From: Klebsiella pneumoniae
GTDB lineage: Bacteria > Bacteroidota > Bacteroidia > Flavobacteriales > Flavobacteriaceae
DNA: 19,275 nt
Direction of reading: 5' to 3'
NCBI GenBank assembly: GCA_943325355.2
Contig: CALPPA020000003.1
Location: forward strand, 1 to 19,275
Part shown: positions 6,978-13,470 of the stretch, piece by piece
How the letters are laid out: each line of letters begins with the position of its first letter
How positions within the stretch are numbered: the stretch's first letter is position 1
Position numbers and translations under genes: made by a program
Notes under the pieces: generated by a model
Database searches by the model: none
The model's input: the letters and a program-made list of their open reading frames with translations, nothing else
What the model was told of the DNA's origin: nothing

Positions 6978-8939
6978 CTAAAACTCAAATGGTTCTTCCA
7001 CAGCCAATGAATCCACAGGAATGGAATCCTTCACTTTTAAACGCAATAGCAAATGTGCATTTCCCGTGATTTGAAGCGGAATGGATTCTCCAATAGTATC
7101 TTCGGGAATTAAAATCCCTCTTCGCAGCATCAAATTACTGAGGAATTTTTGCTGCTGTTTGGCAAAGGATTTCAGGTTTCCTTCGCTGTCAAATTGCCAC
7201 ATAAATTTCTTTGGTTTAGGAACGATGGTGGCCAAAAACAAACATTCTTTCAAGGTTAAATCAATAGGTTTTTTTTGGAAATAGAATTGTGCGGCTTCAC
7301 CAATACCGTATACATTTGGACCCCATTCTATAACATTGAAATACACTTCGAGCATTCTTTCTTTGCTGGCGATTCTATTGTTTTCAAGGATATAAACCAA
7401 CAAGATTTCTTCTAATTTTCTGGAAACAGTTTTTTCGCGGGTCAGAAACACATTTTTGATTAATTGCATACTAATCGTGCTAGCGCCACGGGAGAATTTC
7501 TTGGTACGAATATTTTTAAGAATCGATTGTTTGAAAGCTTCGTTGATAAAACCGCGATGCGAGAAAAACGATGGATCTTCGGAGGTTAAAACACATTTTT
7601 GCAAATAAGGAGAAATTTGATCCATTGGAGTGTAATTTGGATTTTCAGAACCTACTAAAACCGGGCGTTGTTGCACGTTTTGTATGATGGCACGATAGAT
7701 AAATTCGCCATTGAGTTTGTTCAGATTGGCTTCGCCATATTTAGTAATTTTTAGATTTTCTTTCTTTAGTTTGCTGTCAAAAATAAGTTTGTTTGGCTTA
7801 TTTTTATTGAACATAAAATCTAGCTTGTATTCGAAATTACCTTGGGCTTCCATTCCTTGAAAATGGGTAAACAAACCATCTGGAAGCGAAACAATAAAAT
7901 CTTGTGCTTTCATTTTCGGAATCGTCACTTTGAGTTTGTAAACTGTGTCTTCTTCGGTTTCGTAAGCCAGATAAGGATGAAATTTCACCTTGTTGAATTG
8001 AACGGTCGAACTGCTGTCAATAGAAATAAAATCGGAACCCAAGAGAAATCTAAAGTCAAATTTAGCATTTTTGATAATTACATCTTTGTTCGCAATTTTC
8101 TTGTGGTTAATCATCAAATTGGCAATAGAAGCAAAACCGTCAAAATGCAATTCTCCGCCTGATTTGTCTATATTTTGAATGTTAATCCGAATGGAATCGA
8201 AACTCGATTTCAAGTTGTATCGTTCGTCGAGATAAGGTACTTTTATAGCACCACTGTCAATATTGAAAAACCGAATATCGGCTGTTTTGTTTCTTGGATC
8301 GGCTAGACCTGCGATTCGGATTCTTTGAGTAAAAGTGTTGGTTTCAACTTTAATCGAAGTTTCAAGTTGCTTGTTGACTAGTCGTAGTTTTTGGAAATTT
8401 ATCGTAGTTTTTTTGCCATTGTCGTCTAGTCGAAACGCGAGGTTTTCTACTTTCATATCCGTTGGAACCAAATTCAGCACTTTCGATATGAGTCTGTACA
8501 CAACTTTGGCATAATCTCTTTTTTCGTTAGAATTAGTGACAGTTTCGTCTTTTTTTAGGAAAGCATCAAAATTTCGTCCTTTTTTATTTTTCACTAATTG
8601 CACATAACCATTTTCGATTTCCAATGTTCCCAATTGAATATCGCCAACCAACAATCGCCATAAATTGACGCTGGTTTTCATTTTATGAATATTGAAAAGT
8701 GTGTCGGCATTTTTAGGAACTAAAATTATTTCGGAAAAGCTCAGGCCAGAAAACCCAACAAAAGAGGCTTTTTTTACAGTAAAAGTACTGTTGTATTCGC
8801 TAGCCATTTTAAAAGAAACTTTAGCGATGGTTTGCTTTAACAAAGCATTTCTAAAAACAAAAACAGCTATAATTATTGCCAAAAAAGTTGCAGTAATTAT
8901 TTTTACAGCTAAAATTATTTTTTGTTTTCGGGTTCTCAT
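6978..8939 (-). CDS. AsmA-like / GT51 peptidoglycan glycosyltransferase fusion protein
   Basis: This 653-residue membrane protein has one N-terminal span (about 8-30). A long periplasmic region of about 380 residues follows, with AsmA-type sequence (IENGYVQLVKNKKGRNFDAF and similar strands). The C-terminal GT51 domain (about 415-610) polymerises lipid II into glycan strands. GT51 motifs are complete: catalytic E454 in SEDPSFFSHRGF, then SRGASTISMQLIKN, RKLEEILL-x4-LE and EWGPNVYGIGEAA. There is no transpeptidase domain, so it resembles monofunctional MtgA with an added region. The start at 8939 is preferred over 8954 because MRTRKQK is a normal pre-membrane sequence, but neither is decisive. 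The gene before it ends at a strong terminator, so it is probably transcribed alone; no good -7 match was found. Confidence 0.85.
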   Translation of the reverse strand: MRTRKQKIILAVKIITATFLAIIIAVFVFRNALLKQTIAKVSFKMASEYNSTFTVKKASFVGFSGLSFSEIILVPKNADTLFNIHKMKTSVNLWRLLVGDIQLGTLEIENGYVQLVKNKKGRNFDAFLKKDETVTNSNEKRDYAKVVYRLISKVLNLVPTDMKVENLAFRLDDNGKKTTINFQKLRLVNKQLETSIKVETNTFTQRIRIAGLADPRNKTADIRFFNIDSGAIKVPYLDERYNLKSSFDSIRINIQNIDKSGGELHFDGFASIANLMINHKKIANKDVIIKNAKFDFRFLLGSDFISIDSSSTVQFNKVKFHPYLAYETEEDTVYKLKVTIPKMKAQDFIVSLPDGLFTHFQGMEAQGNFEYKLDFMFNKNKPNKLIFDSKLKKENLKITKYGEANLNKLNGEFIYRAIIQNVQQRPVLVGSENPNYTPMDQISPYLQKCVLTSEDPSFFSHRGFINEAFKQSILKNIRTKKFSRGASTISMQLIKNVFLTREKTVSRKLEEILLVYILENNRIASKERMLEVYFNVIEWGPNVYGIGEAAQFYFQKKPIDLTLKECLFLATIVPKPKKFMWQFDSEGNLKSFAKQQQKFLSNLMLRRGILIPEDTIGESIPLQITGNAHLLLRLKVKDSIPVDSLAVEEPFEF

Positions 8940-9042
8940 AAAGTATTTGCACATAAAATTTTCGACGCATAAAGAAAAGCAAAAAAAAAGGAATACGAAT
9001 TAATTTTGTGATTCCCTTATCGATTTTCTTGATTATCGAAGA

Positions 9043-9076
9043 CAAAAAAACCACAACATTTTTGTATTGTGGTTTT
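9043..9076 (-). terminator. Rho-independent terminator after the baeRF-like gene
   Basis: A perfect 10-base stem, AAAACCACAA (9047-9056) against TTGTGGTTTT (9067-9076), encloses a 10-base loop. On the minus strand it is followed by a run of seven T. It begins 22 bases after the stop of the baeRF-like gene. The plus-strand tail is only four T, so it acts mainly on the minus strand. Confidence 0.85.
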
Positions 9077-9098
9077 CGATGGTTTTAAAAGTTTAAAT

Positions 9099-9545
9099 TT
9101 ATAGGCGATGCGCCAAATTAAGTTTACGTTTCAGTGGATTGTAAAAGTCCTTAACCTGAGCTACAATCTCGTTCAAAGTCATCTTATCTGCTGTTTCTAT
9201 CGCTTTTAGTTTAATTTTGCCAAGAGATTTTTCGTCTCGTATTTTTTGTTCTAATTTTAGTTTTGTTTCTGCGGGACCAAAAACATAGAGATAATCAGCT
9301 TTCTTAATGTGGTTCATTACTGCTTCCAGATAATAATCCATTTGCTCTTTTTTGCGGTTGTCAAATTTCGTTTCGTTGTCACTTTGGTGACTTCCGGAGA
9401 AGGTTCCTTTGTTGCTTTCATTGTTGTGGTAAATTCTGTTTTCAACTTCAGAATCTATCTCAGTGATTTTTTCTTCTTTTTGACCTTCAAGAGCAACAAT
9501 AATTGCTTTTTTAGTATCAATCCAGATTCCGACTTGTTTTTCCAT
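9099..9545 (-). CDS. Release-factor-like (baeRF-type) small protein, putative
   Basis: This 148-residue soluble protein begins KQVGIWIDTKKAIIVAL, a strand that in similar bacterial proteins precedes a variable, charged middle. It continues with YYLEAVMNHIKKADYLYVFGPAETKLKLEQKI and ends with IETADKMTLNEIVAQVKDFY. The 'FGPAE-K--LE--I' and 'ETADKMT--EI-A-V--F' blocks resemble the C-terminal domain of bacterial homologues of archaeo-eukaryotic release factor eRF1, often annotated as hypothetical or translational-machinery proteins. Such proteins are thought to interact with ribosomes, but no activity can be inferred here. The middle part (38-65) is N-, S- and K-rich and probably disordered. A palindrome lies 71 bases upstream of its start and a strong terminator behind it. 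Confidence 0.55.
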   Translation of the reverse strand: MEKQVGIWIDTKKAIIVALEGQKEEKITEIDSEVENRIYHNNESNKGTFSGSHQSDNETKFDNRKKEQMDYYLEAVMNHIKKADYLYVFGPAETKLKLEQKIRDEKSLGKIKLKAIETADKMTLNEIVAQVKDFYNPLKRKLNLAHRL

Positions 9546-9614
9546 AATTTCAATTTTTAAACTCTTTTCGTTGGAGAAAAATAAACATTTAAATTTACGA
9601 ATAAATAATGTAAA

Positions 9615-9631
9615 TCACTTATGTTAAGTGA
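9615..9631. promoter_or_regulatory. Perfect palindrome upstream of the baeRF-like gene (possible operator)
   Basis: TCACTTATGTTAAGTGA has 7-base arms that are exact reverse complements around a 3-base centre. It has no T-run, so it is not a terminator. It lies 70-86 bases before the ATG at 9545, where a regulator could bind. Downstream of it a TAAATTTA on the minus strand is one mismatch from the -7 consensus. Confidence 0.35.
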
Positions 9632-9656
9632 GATAAAAAAGTGTTAAATAAAAAAG

Positions 9657-9860
9657 CTAAAAAAATTTAATAGGGGTTAAACCTATAGCGATTCCTATTA
9701 AAATAGTAAAAAATATGTTTCTAATTCTTTTGCCTTCTGCTTGTTCAGTTTTTAAGTCTGTTTTGCTAAATTTAATGAATACCCACCAAATAAAACCGCC
9801 TAAATAATTTAAAAATGGGAATCTTATATTTAAAACTTCTTTTATATTATATTTTTCTAC
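9657..9860 (-). CDS. Small two-span membrane protein ORF with no canonical start (possibly decayed)
   Basis: Directly behind radA, and overlapping its stop codon, the minus strand holds an open frame of 67 codons that reads like a real membrane protein. It starts VEKYNIKEVLNIRF, then a hydrophobic span FPFLNYLGGFIWWVFIKF. A charged loop follows (KTDLKTEQAEGKRIRN), then a second span ending GLTPIKFF before TAG. The frame is closed upstream by TGA inside radA, three codons before the first valine shown. Between the two stops there is no ATG, GTG or TTG in frame before the first span. It may use a rare start codon, or have lost its 5' end. The protein is unknown to me; the function cannot be stated. 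Confidence 0.45.
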   Translation of the reverse strand, partial: VEKYNIKEVLNIRFPFLNYLGGFIWWVFIKFSKTDLKTEQAEGKRIRNIFFTILIGIAIGLTPIKFF

Positions 9861-11218
9861 CCAAACAACTCACTCGCCACATCCTCAATTTTCGCCACCA
9901 ATCGAACTTTTATTATCGTGTTTTTCAAGGCAATTTTATTGTATTTCGAAACAAATATGGTCGAAAATCCTAGTTTCTCGGCTTCTTGAATGCGTTGATC
10001 GACACGATTTACAGGACGAATTTCGCCTGAAAGTCCGACTTCGCCAGCAAAACAAAAATCTTTATTCACAGGAATATCTTCATTCGAGGATAAAATGGCA
10101 GCAACAACTGCTAAATCAATAGCGGGATCGTCAACCGAAATGCCGCCGGTTACATTTAGGAAAACGTCTTTGGCGCCAAGCCTGAAACCAGCGCGTTTTT
10201 CTAAAACGGCCAAAATCATATTCAGTCTTTTGGCGTTATAACCCGTTGTGCTTCGTTGCGGTGTTCCGTAAACTGCCGTGCTCACAAGCGATTGAATTTC
10301 AATCATCAACGGACGCATTCCTTCGAGAGTAGAGGCGATGGCGGTTCCTGATAATTCTTCGTCTTTGTGCGATATCAATATTTCCGATGGGTTTGAAACT
10401 TCGCGTAAACCGTTGCCCAGCATTTCATAAATTCCAATTTCGGCAGTGGAACCAAAACGGTTTTTAAGCGAACGCAAAATGCGATACACGTGATTTCTAT
10501 CGCCTTCAAATTGCAAAACGGTATCTACCATATGTTCCAAAATTTTGGGTCCGGCAATATTTCCATCTTTCGTAATATGACCAATCAGAATCACGGGAAC
10601 ATTCGATTCTTTGGCAAATTTTATCAATTCGGCGGTGGTTTCTCGAATTTGCGAAATGCTTCCCGGTGTCGATTCGATGTAATCGGTGTGAAGCGTTTGA
10701 ATGGAATCAATGATGACGATTTCGGGCTCAATGGCTTCAATTTGTTTGAAGATATTTTGGGTTTTGGTTTCGGTTAGAATGTAGCAATTATCACTGTTGG
10801 GCGTGATTCTTTCGGCGCGCATTTTTATTTGCTTTTGGCTCTCTTCGCCCGAAACGTATAAGGTTTTATAAGGAAGTTTTAAGGAAATTTGCAACAAAAG
10901 TGTACTTTTTCCAATGCCAGGTTCGCCGCCTAAAAGGATTAAAGAACCAGGAACAATTCCGCCGCCCAACACGCGATTGAGTTCGCCGTCAAGGGTATTC
11001 ATTCTTACCTCTTGGCTGGAATCAATTTCATTTACTCGTAAGGGTTTTGAAACTCTTTTCGATTCAGAAGTTGTAGGTTTCCAACTTGATTTTTCTTCTT
11101 TTTGAATAATTTCCTCGACGATGGTATTCCATTCTTTGCAAGAATTGCATTGTCCTTGCCATCTTGAATATTGAGCACCACAATTTTGGCAAAAAAACGA
11201 AGTTTTAACTTTTGACAT
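9857..11218 (-). CDS. radA: DNA repair protein RadA (Sms)
   Basis: This 453-residue RecA-like ATPase promotes branch migration during homologous recombination. Domains in order are an N-terminal zinc finger (C10, C13, C24, C27), a Walker A GGEPGIGKST (97-106), a Walker B IVIIDSIQT (D171), the RadA-specific KNRFG motif (252-256), and a C-terminal Lon-protease-like domain with DVFLNVTGGISVDDPAIDLA and FAGEVGLSGEIRPV. The length matches the family. ATG 11218 is chosen because the conserved SKVKTSFFCQNCG starts there; the eight codons upstream overlap a palindrome and a -7 element. It lies downstream of panD on the same strand, about 100 bases away, with its own promoter. Confidence 0.96.
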   Translation of the reverse strand: MSKVKTSFFCQNCGAQYSRWQGQCNSCKEWNTIVEEIIQKEEKSSWKPTTSESKRVSKPLRVNEIDSSQEVRMNTLDGELNRVLGGGIVPGSLILLGGEPGIGKSTLLLQISLKLPYKTLYVSGEESQKQIKMRAERITPNSDNCYILTETKTQNIFKQIEAIEPEIVIIDSIQTLHTDYIESTPGSISQIRETTAELIKFAKESNVPVILIGHITKDGNIAGPKILEHMVDTVLQFEGDRNHVYRILRSLKNRFGSTAEIGIYEMLGNGLREVSNPSEILISHKDEELSGTAIASTLEGMRPLMIEIQSLVSTAVYGTPQRSTTGYNAKRLNMILAVLEKRAGFRLGAKDVFLNVTGGISVDDPAIDLAVVAAILSSNEDIPVNKDFCFAGEVGLSGEIRPVNRVDQRIQEAEKLGFSTIFVSKYNKIALKNTIIKVRLVAKIEDVASELFG

Positions 11219-11220
11219 TA

Positions 11221-11258
11221 CTTTTAGCTTATTTAGCTTCAAAAATAAGCTTTAAAAG
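11221..11258. promoter_or_regulatory. Palindrome overlapping the radA promoter and leader
   Basis: AGCTTATTT (11226-11234) and AAATAAGCT (11243-11251) are exact reverse complements around an 8-base loop. Outer CTTTT (11221-11225) and AAAAG (11254-11258) extend the pairing past a two-base bulge. The structure ends three bases before the radA ATG and contains the -7 element. It could be an operator or a leader hairpin near the translation start. Confidence 0.4.
11240..11247 (-). promoter_or_regulatory. -7 promoter element for radA
   Basis: On the minus strand this reads TATTTTTG, an exact TAnnTTTG match, 21 bases before the radA ATG at 11218. It sits inside the palindrome at 11221-11258. Confidence 0.4.
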
Positions 11259-11320
11259 TGCAAAAAAAAATTATTTGAGTGGATTAAAAAAAGACTTCGA
11301 AAACAGTGATAAATTTTCGG

Positions 11321-11671
11321 CTACATCAGTGAATTATCATTTTCGTTCGGGAAAACAATCCAAGGTTTGAAAGTTTTGGCTTCTTCAAAATCTAGGGTTG
11401 CATAAGAAATGATGATGATGATATCTTCTTTTTGGACCTTTCTTGCTGCGGGTCCGTTGAGGGTAATTTCGCCAGAATTTTTTTCGCCAACAATAACATA
11501 AGTATCAAATCGTTCGCCATTATTGATGTTTACAATCGACACTTTTTCGCCTTCTATAAGATTTGCGGCTTCCATTAATGCCTCGTCAATAGTAATGCTG
11601 CCAATATAATTTAAATCGGCGCCAGTTACTTTTACACGGTGAATTTTAGATTTTACTACTTGTATTTGCAT
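11321..11671 (-). CDS. panD: Aspartate 1-decarboxylase proenzyme
   Basis: This 116-residue pyruvoyl enzyme converts L-aspartate to beta-alanine for pantothenate and CoA synthesis. The self-cleavage site G24-S25 is present in YIGSITIDE; S25 becomes the pyruvoyl group. Other conserved residues are K9, R54, T57 and Y58 (GERFDTYVI), and the NGPAAR block near residue 72. The length is typical of the family. It lies 14 bases downstream of panC on the same strand, so beta-alanine supply and its condensation with pantoate are encoded together. No panM-like activator is seen. Confidence 0.96.
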   Translation of the reverse strand: MQIQVVKSKIHRVKVTGADLNYIGSITIDEALMEAANLIEGEKVSIVNINNGERFDTYVIVGEKNSGEITLNGPAARKVQKEDIIIIISYATLDFEEAKTFKPWIVFPNENDNSLM

Positions 11672-11685
11672 TTTGCAAAAGTAAA

Positions 11686-12534
11686 TTAATTTAATGAAAT
11701 GGTGTCAATCAATCGAATTTTGTTGACAAATACGGCTATAAAAGCGCGGTATTTTTTGTTTTTATTTTTTCGCAAACAAGGTAAAAGCGTTGTCTCATCA
11801 GCAATTTGAAAATATTCTATCTTGAAATCGGGATTTTTTTCGAATGTTTTTTGAACCCATTCCGTTACTATTTTGGAGCTATTTATTTTGAATTTTTCTT
11901 TTGCACCAATTAAAGCTTCGTAAATTAAGGAGGCTTCTTGTTTTTCTTTTGGAGATAATAGAGCATTTCTCGAGCTCATAGCCAGATTATTTGGTTCTCT
12001 ATAAATGGGACAGCCTTTGACGTTGACTTTTAGGTTGTTTTTAGCCACCATTTTTTTTACAATTTGCAATTGTTGAAAATCTTTCTCTCCAAAGTAGGCA
12101 TTTGTGGGCTCGACAATTTCGAAAAGTTTTTTTACGATAGTTGCAACACCATTGAAATGTCCAGGTCTGAATTTTCCTTCCATTTGGTTTTCTAATCCAT
12201 CAAAATCAAAAAATTGGGATGAAGGTTTTCCTTCATAAACAGCATCAATCGCTGGTGCAAAGACGATTATTTCTGTGCTTAAATTCGCTATTTTTTTGAT
12301 GTCTTCTTCTAGTGTTCTGGGATATTTTGCTAAATCATCTTGATTGTTAAACTGGGTTGGATTTACAAAAATACTAACAACAGTTGCAACGTTTTCTTGC
12401 ATTGACAGTTGCATTAACGATAAATGGCCAAGATGTAAAGCGCCCATTGTAGGAACAAAACCAATTGAGGAATTGTTGGTTTTAATAGATTTTAAATAAT
12501 CTATCAAAGCTGCTTTCCCATCGAAAATATGCAT
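11686..12534 (-). CDS. panC: Pantothenate synthetase (pantoate--beta-alanine ligase)
   Basis: This 282-residue cytoplasmic enzyme joins pantoate to beta-alanine with ATP, giving pantothenate and AMP. Family motifs are FVPTMGALHLGHLSL (residues 26-40, with the HxGH nucleotide motif at 34-37), VSIFVNPTQFN, GHFNGVATIVKKLF, YFGEKDFQQLQ and MSSRNALLS. The length is typical. ATG 12534 is preferred over the in-frame ATG at 12564. The protein family starts near MHIFDGK, and a -7 element at 12558-12565 overlaps the longer start. It heads the panC-panD operon and is divergent from the GT5-like gene. Confidence 0.96.
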   Translation of the reverse strand: MHIFDGKAALIDYLKSIKTNNSSIGFVPTMGALHLGHLSLMQLSMQENVATVVSIFVNPTQFNNQDDLAKYPRTLEEDIKKIANLSTEIIVFAPAIDAVYEGKPSSQFFDFDGLENQMEGKFRPGHFNGVATIVKKLFEIVEPTNAYFGEKDFQQLQIVKKMVAKNNLKVNVKGCPIYREPNNLAMSSRNALLSPKEKQEASLIYEALIGAKEKFKINSSKIVTEWVQKTFEKNPDFKIEYFQIADETTLLPCLRKNKNKKYRAFIAVFVNKIRLIDTISLN

Positions 12535-12557
12535 AGGTATTTTATTGAAATAATATG

Positions 12558-12565
12558 CAAACATA
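12558..12565 (-). promoter_or_regulatory. -7 promoter element for panC-panD
   Basis: On the minus strand this reads TATGTTTG, an exact TAnnTTTG match, 23 bases before the panC ATG at 12534. No -33 TTG is evident upstream. Confidence 0.45.
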
Positions 12566-12596
12566 ATATTTTAGTCTATAACTGCATAAATTTTTG

Positions 12597-12604
12597 TAAT
12601 TTTG
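12597..12604 (+). promoter_or_regulatory. -7 promoter element for the GT5-DUF4270-glmS operon
   Basis: TAATTTTG matches TAnnTTTG exactly, 38 bases before the ATG at 12643. It faces away from the panC element, with 31 bases between the two, so the upstream halves of both promoters overlap. Confidence 0.45.
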
Positions 12605-12642
12605 CATGGTTTTTATTGCCAATAAATTAAGTATTTTACAAT

Positions 12643-13449
12643 ATGGAAGATAAGAGAATATTATATGTATCATCTGAGGTGGTGCCTTATCTAGCTGAAA
12701 ATGAGGTGTCTTCAATGTCTTACGAAGTGCCAAAAATGATTAATAATCAAGGTGGGCAAATAAGAATTTTTATGCCGCGATATGGTAATATAAACGAAAG
12801 AAGACATCAATTGCATGAAGTAATTCGACTTTCGGGTATGAATTTGGTTGTGAATGACTTGGATATGCCCTTGATTATAAAAGTAGCTTCTATTCCCAAA
12901 GAAAGAATTCAAGTTTATTTTATTGACAATGACGAGTATTTTAAAAGGAAAGCCACATTTACTGATGAAGAAGGCGCTATGTTTCCGGATAATGACGAAC
13001 GTGCTATTTTCTTTGCAAAAGGAGTTGTCGAAACCGTAAAAAAACTTAATTGGGTTCCTGATATTATACATGTTCACGGCTGGATGGCAGCTATGTTGCC
13101 TATTTATATGAAGCATTATTACAAAAATGAAGCCTTGTTTTCTGAAACAAAAATCGTTACATCAATTTACGGTCAGTCATTCGAAGGGACATTAGATAAA
13201 GAAATGGTTAATAAAGTTGCGTTTGATGGAGTTCCGGTAGATTCAATTCTGGATTTAAAAAATCCAGATTACGAAAGCATTATGAAAGCCACGATAAGCC
13301 ATTCTGATGGAGTTATTATCGCATCAGATAACCTGTCCCCAAGTTTAACAAAATTTATAGAATCTTCAGGAAAACCTTTTTTACCTTTCGCCCCGAAAGA
13401 TAAATTCGCTGAGGCGTATTCAAATTTCTATAAAACTTTTGTTCTATAA
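12643..13449 (+). CDS. Degenerate half-length glycogen/starch synthase-like protein (GT5 N-terminal domain only)
   Basis: This 268-residue protein matches only the N-terminal Rossmann half of GT5 glycogen synthases (usual length about 480). Similarity is clear in ILYVSSEVVPY, VRIFMPRYG-type sequence (residues 40-49), DNDERAIFFAKGVVE and PDIIHVHGWMAAMLPIYM. Key residues are changed. The ADP-glucose loop KTGGL after SEV-P is replaced by LAENEVSS (17-24). HxHDW is HVHGW (143-147). The TxHN histidine is Y176. The C-terminal catalytic half is absent, yet the frame is intact and ends normally, so this is a stable short protein rather than a recent truncation. Synthase activity is unlikely; a structural or regulatory role is inferred. 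It is first in an operon with a DUF4270 lipoprotein and glmS. Confidence 0.82.
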   Translation: MEDKRILYVSSEVVPYLAENEVSSMSYEVPKMINNQGGQIRIFMPRYGNINERRHQLHEVIRLSGMNLVVNDLDMPLIIKVASIPKERIQVYFIDNDEYFKRKATFTDEEGAMFPDNDERAIFFAKGVVETVKKLNWVPDIIHVHGWMAAMLPIYMKHYYKNEALFSETKIVTSIYGQSFEGTLDKEMVNKVAFDGVPVDSILDLKNPDYESIMKATISHSDGVIIASDNLSPSLTKFIESSGKPFLPFAPKDKFAEAYSNFYKTFVL

Positions 13450-13470
13450 ATTAAACATTTTCTTGTAAAC

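Noticed and set aside
8692..9003. Plus-strand open frame of 103 codons overlapping the start of the AsmA-GT51 gene.
   Set aside because: Antisense to the membrane anchor and early AsmA-like region; Lys/Ala/Ile-rich product without recognisable features.
12712..13116. Minus-strand open frame of 134 codons inside the GT5-like gene.
   Set aside because: Shadow of the real gene; the plus frame carries clear family motifs and the antisense product has none.
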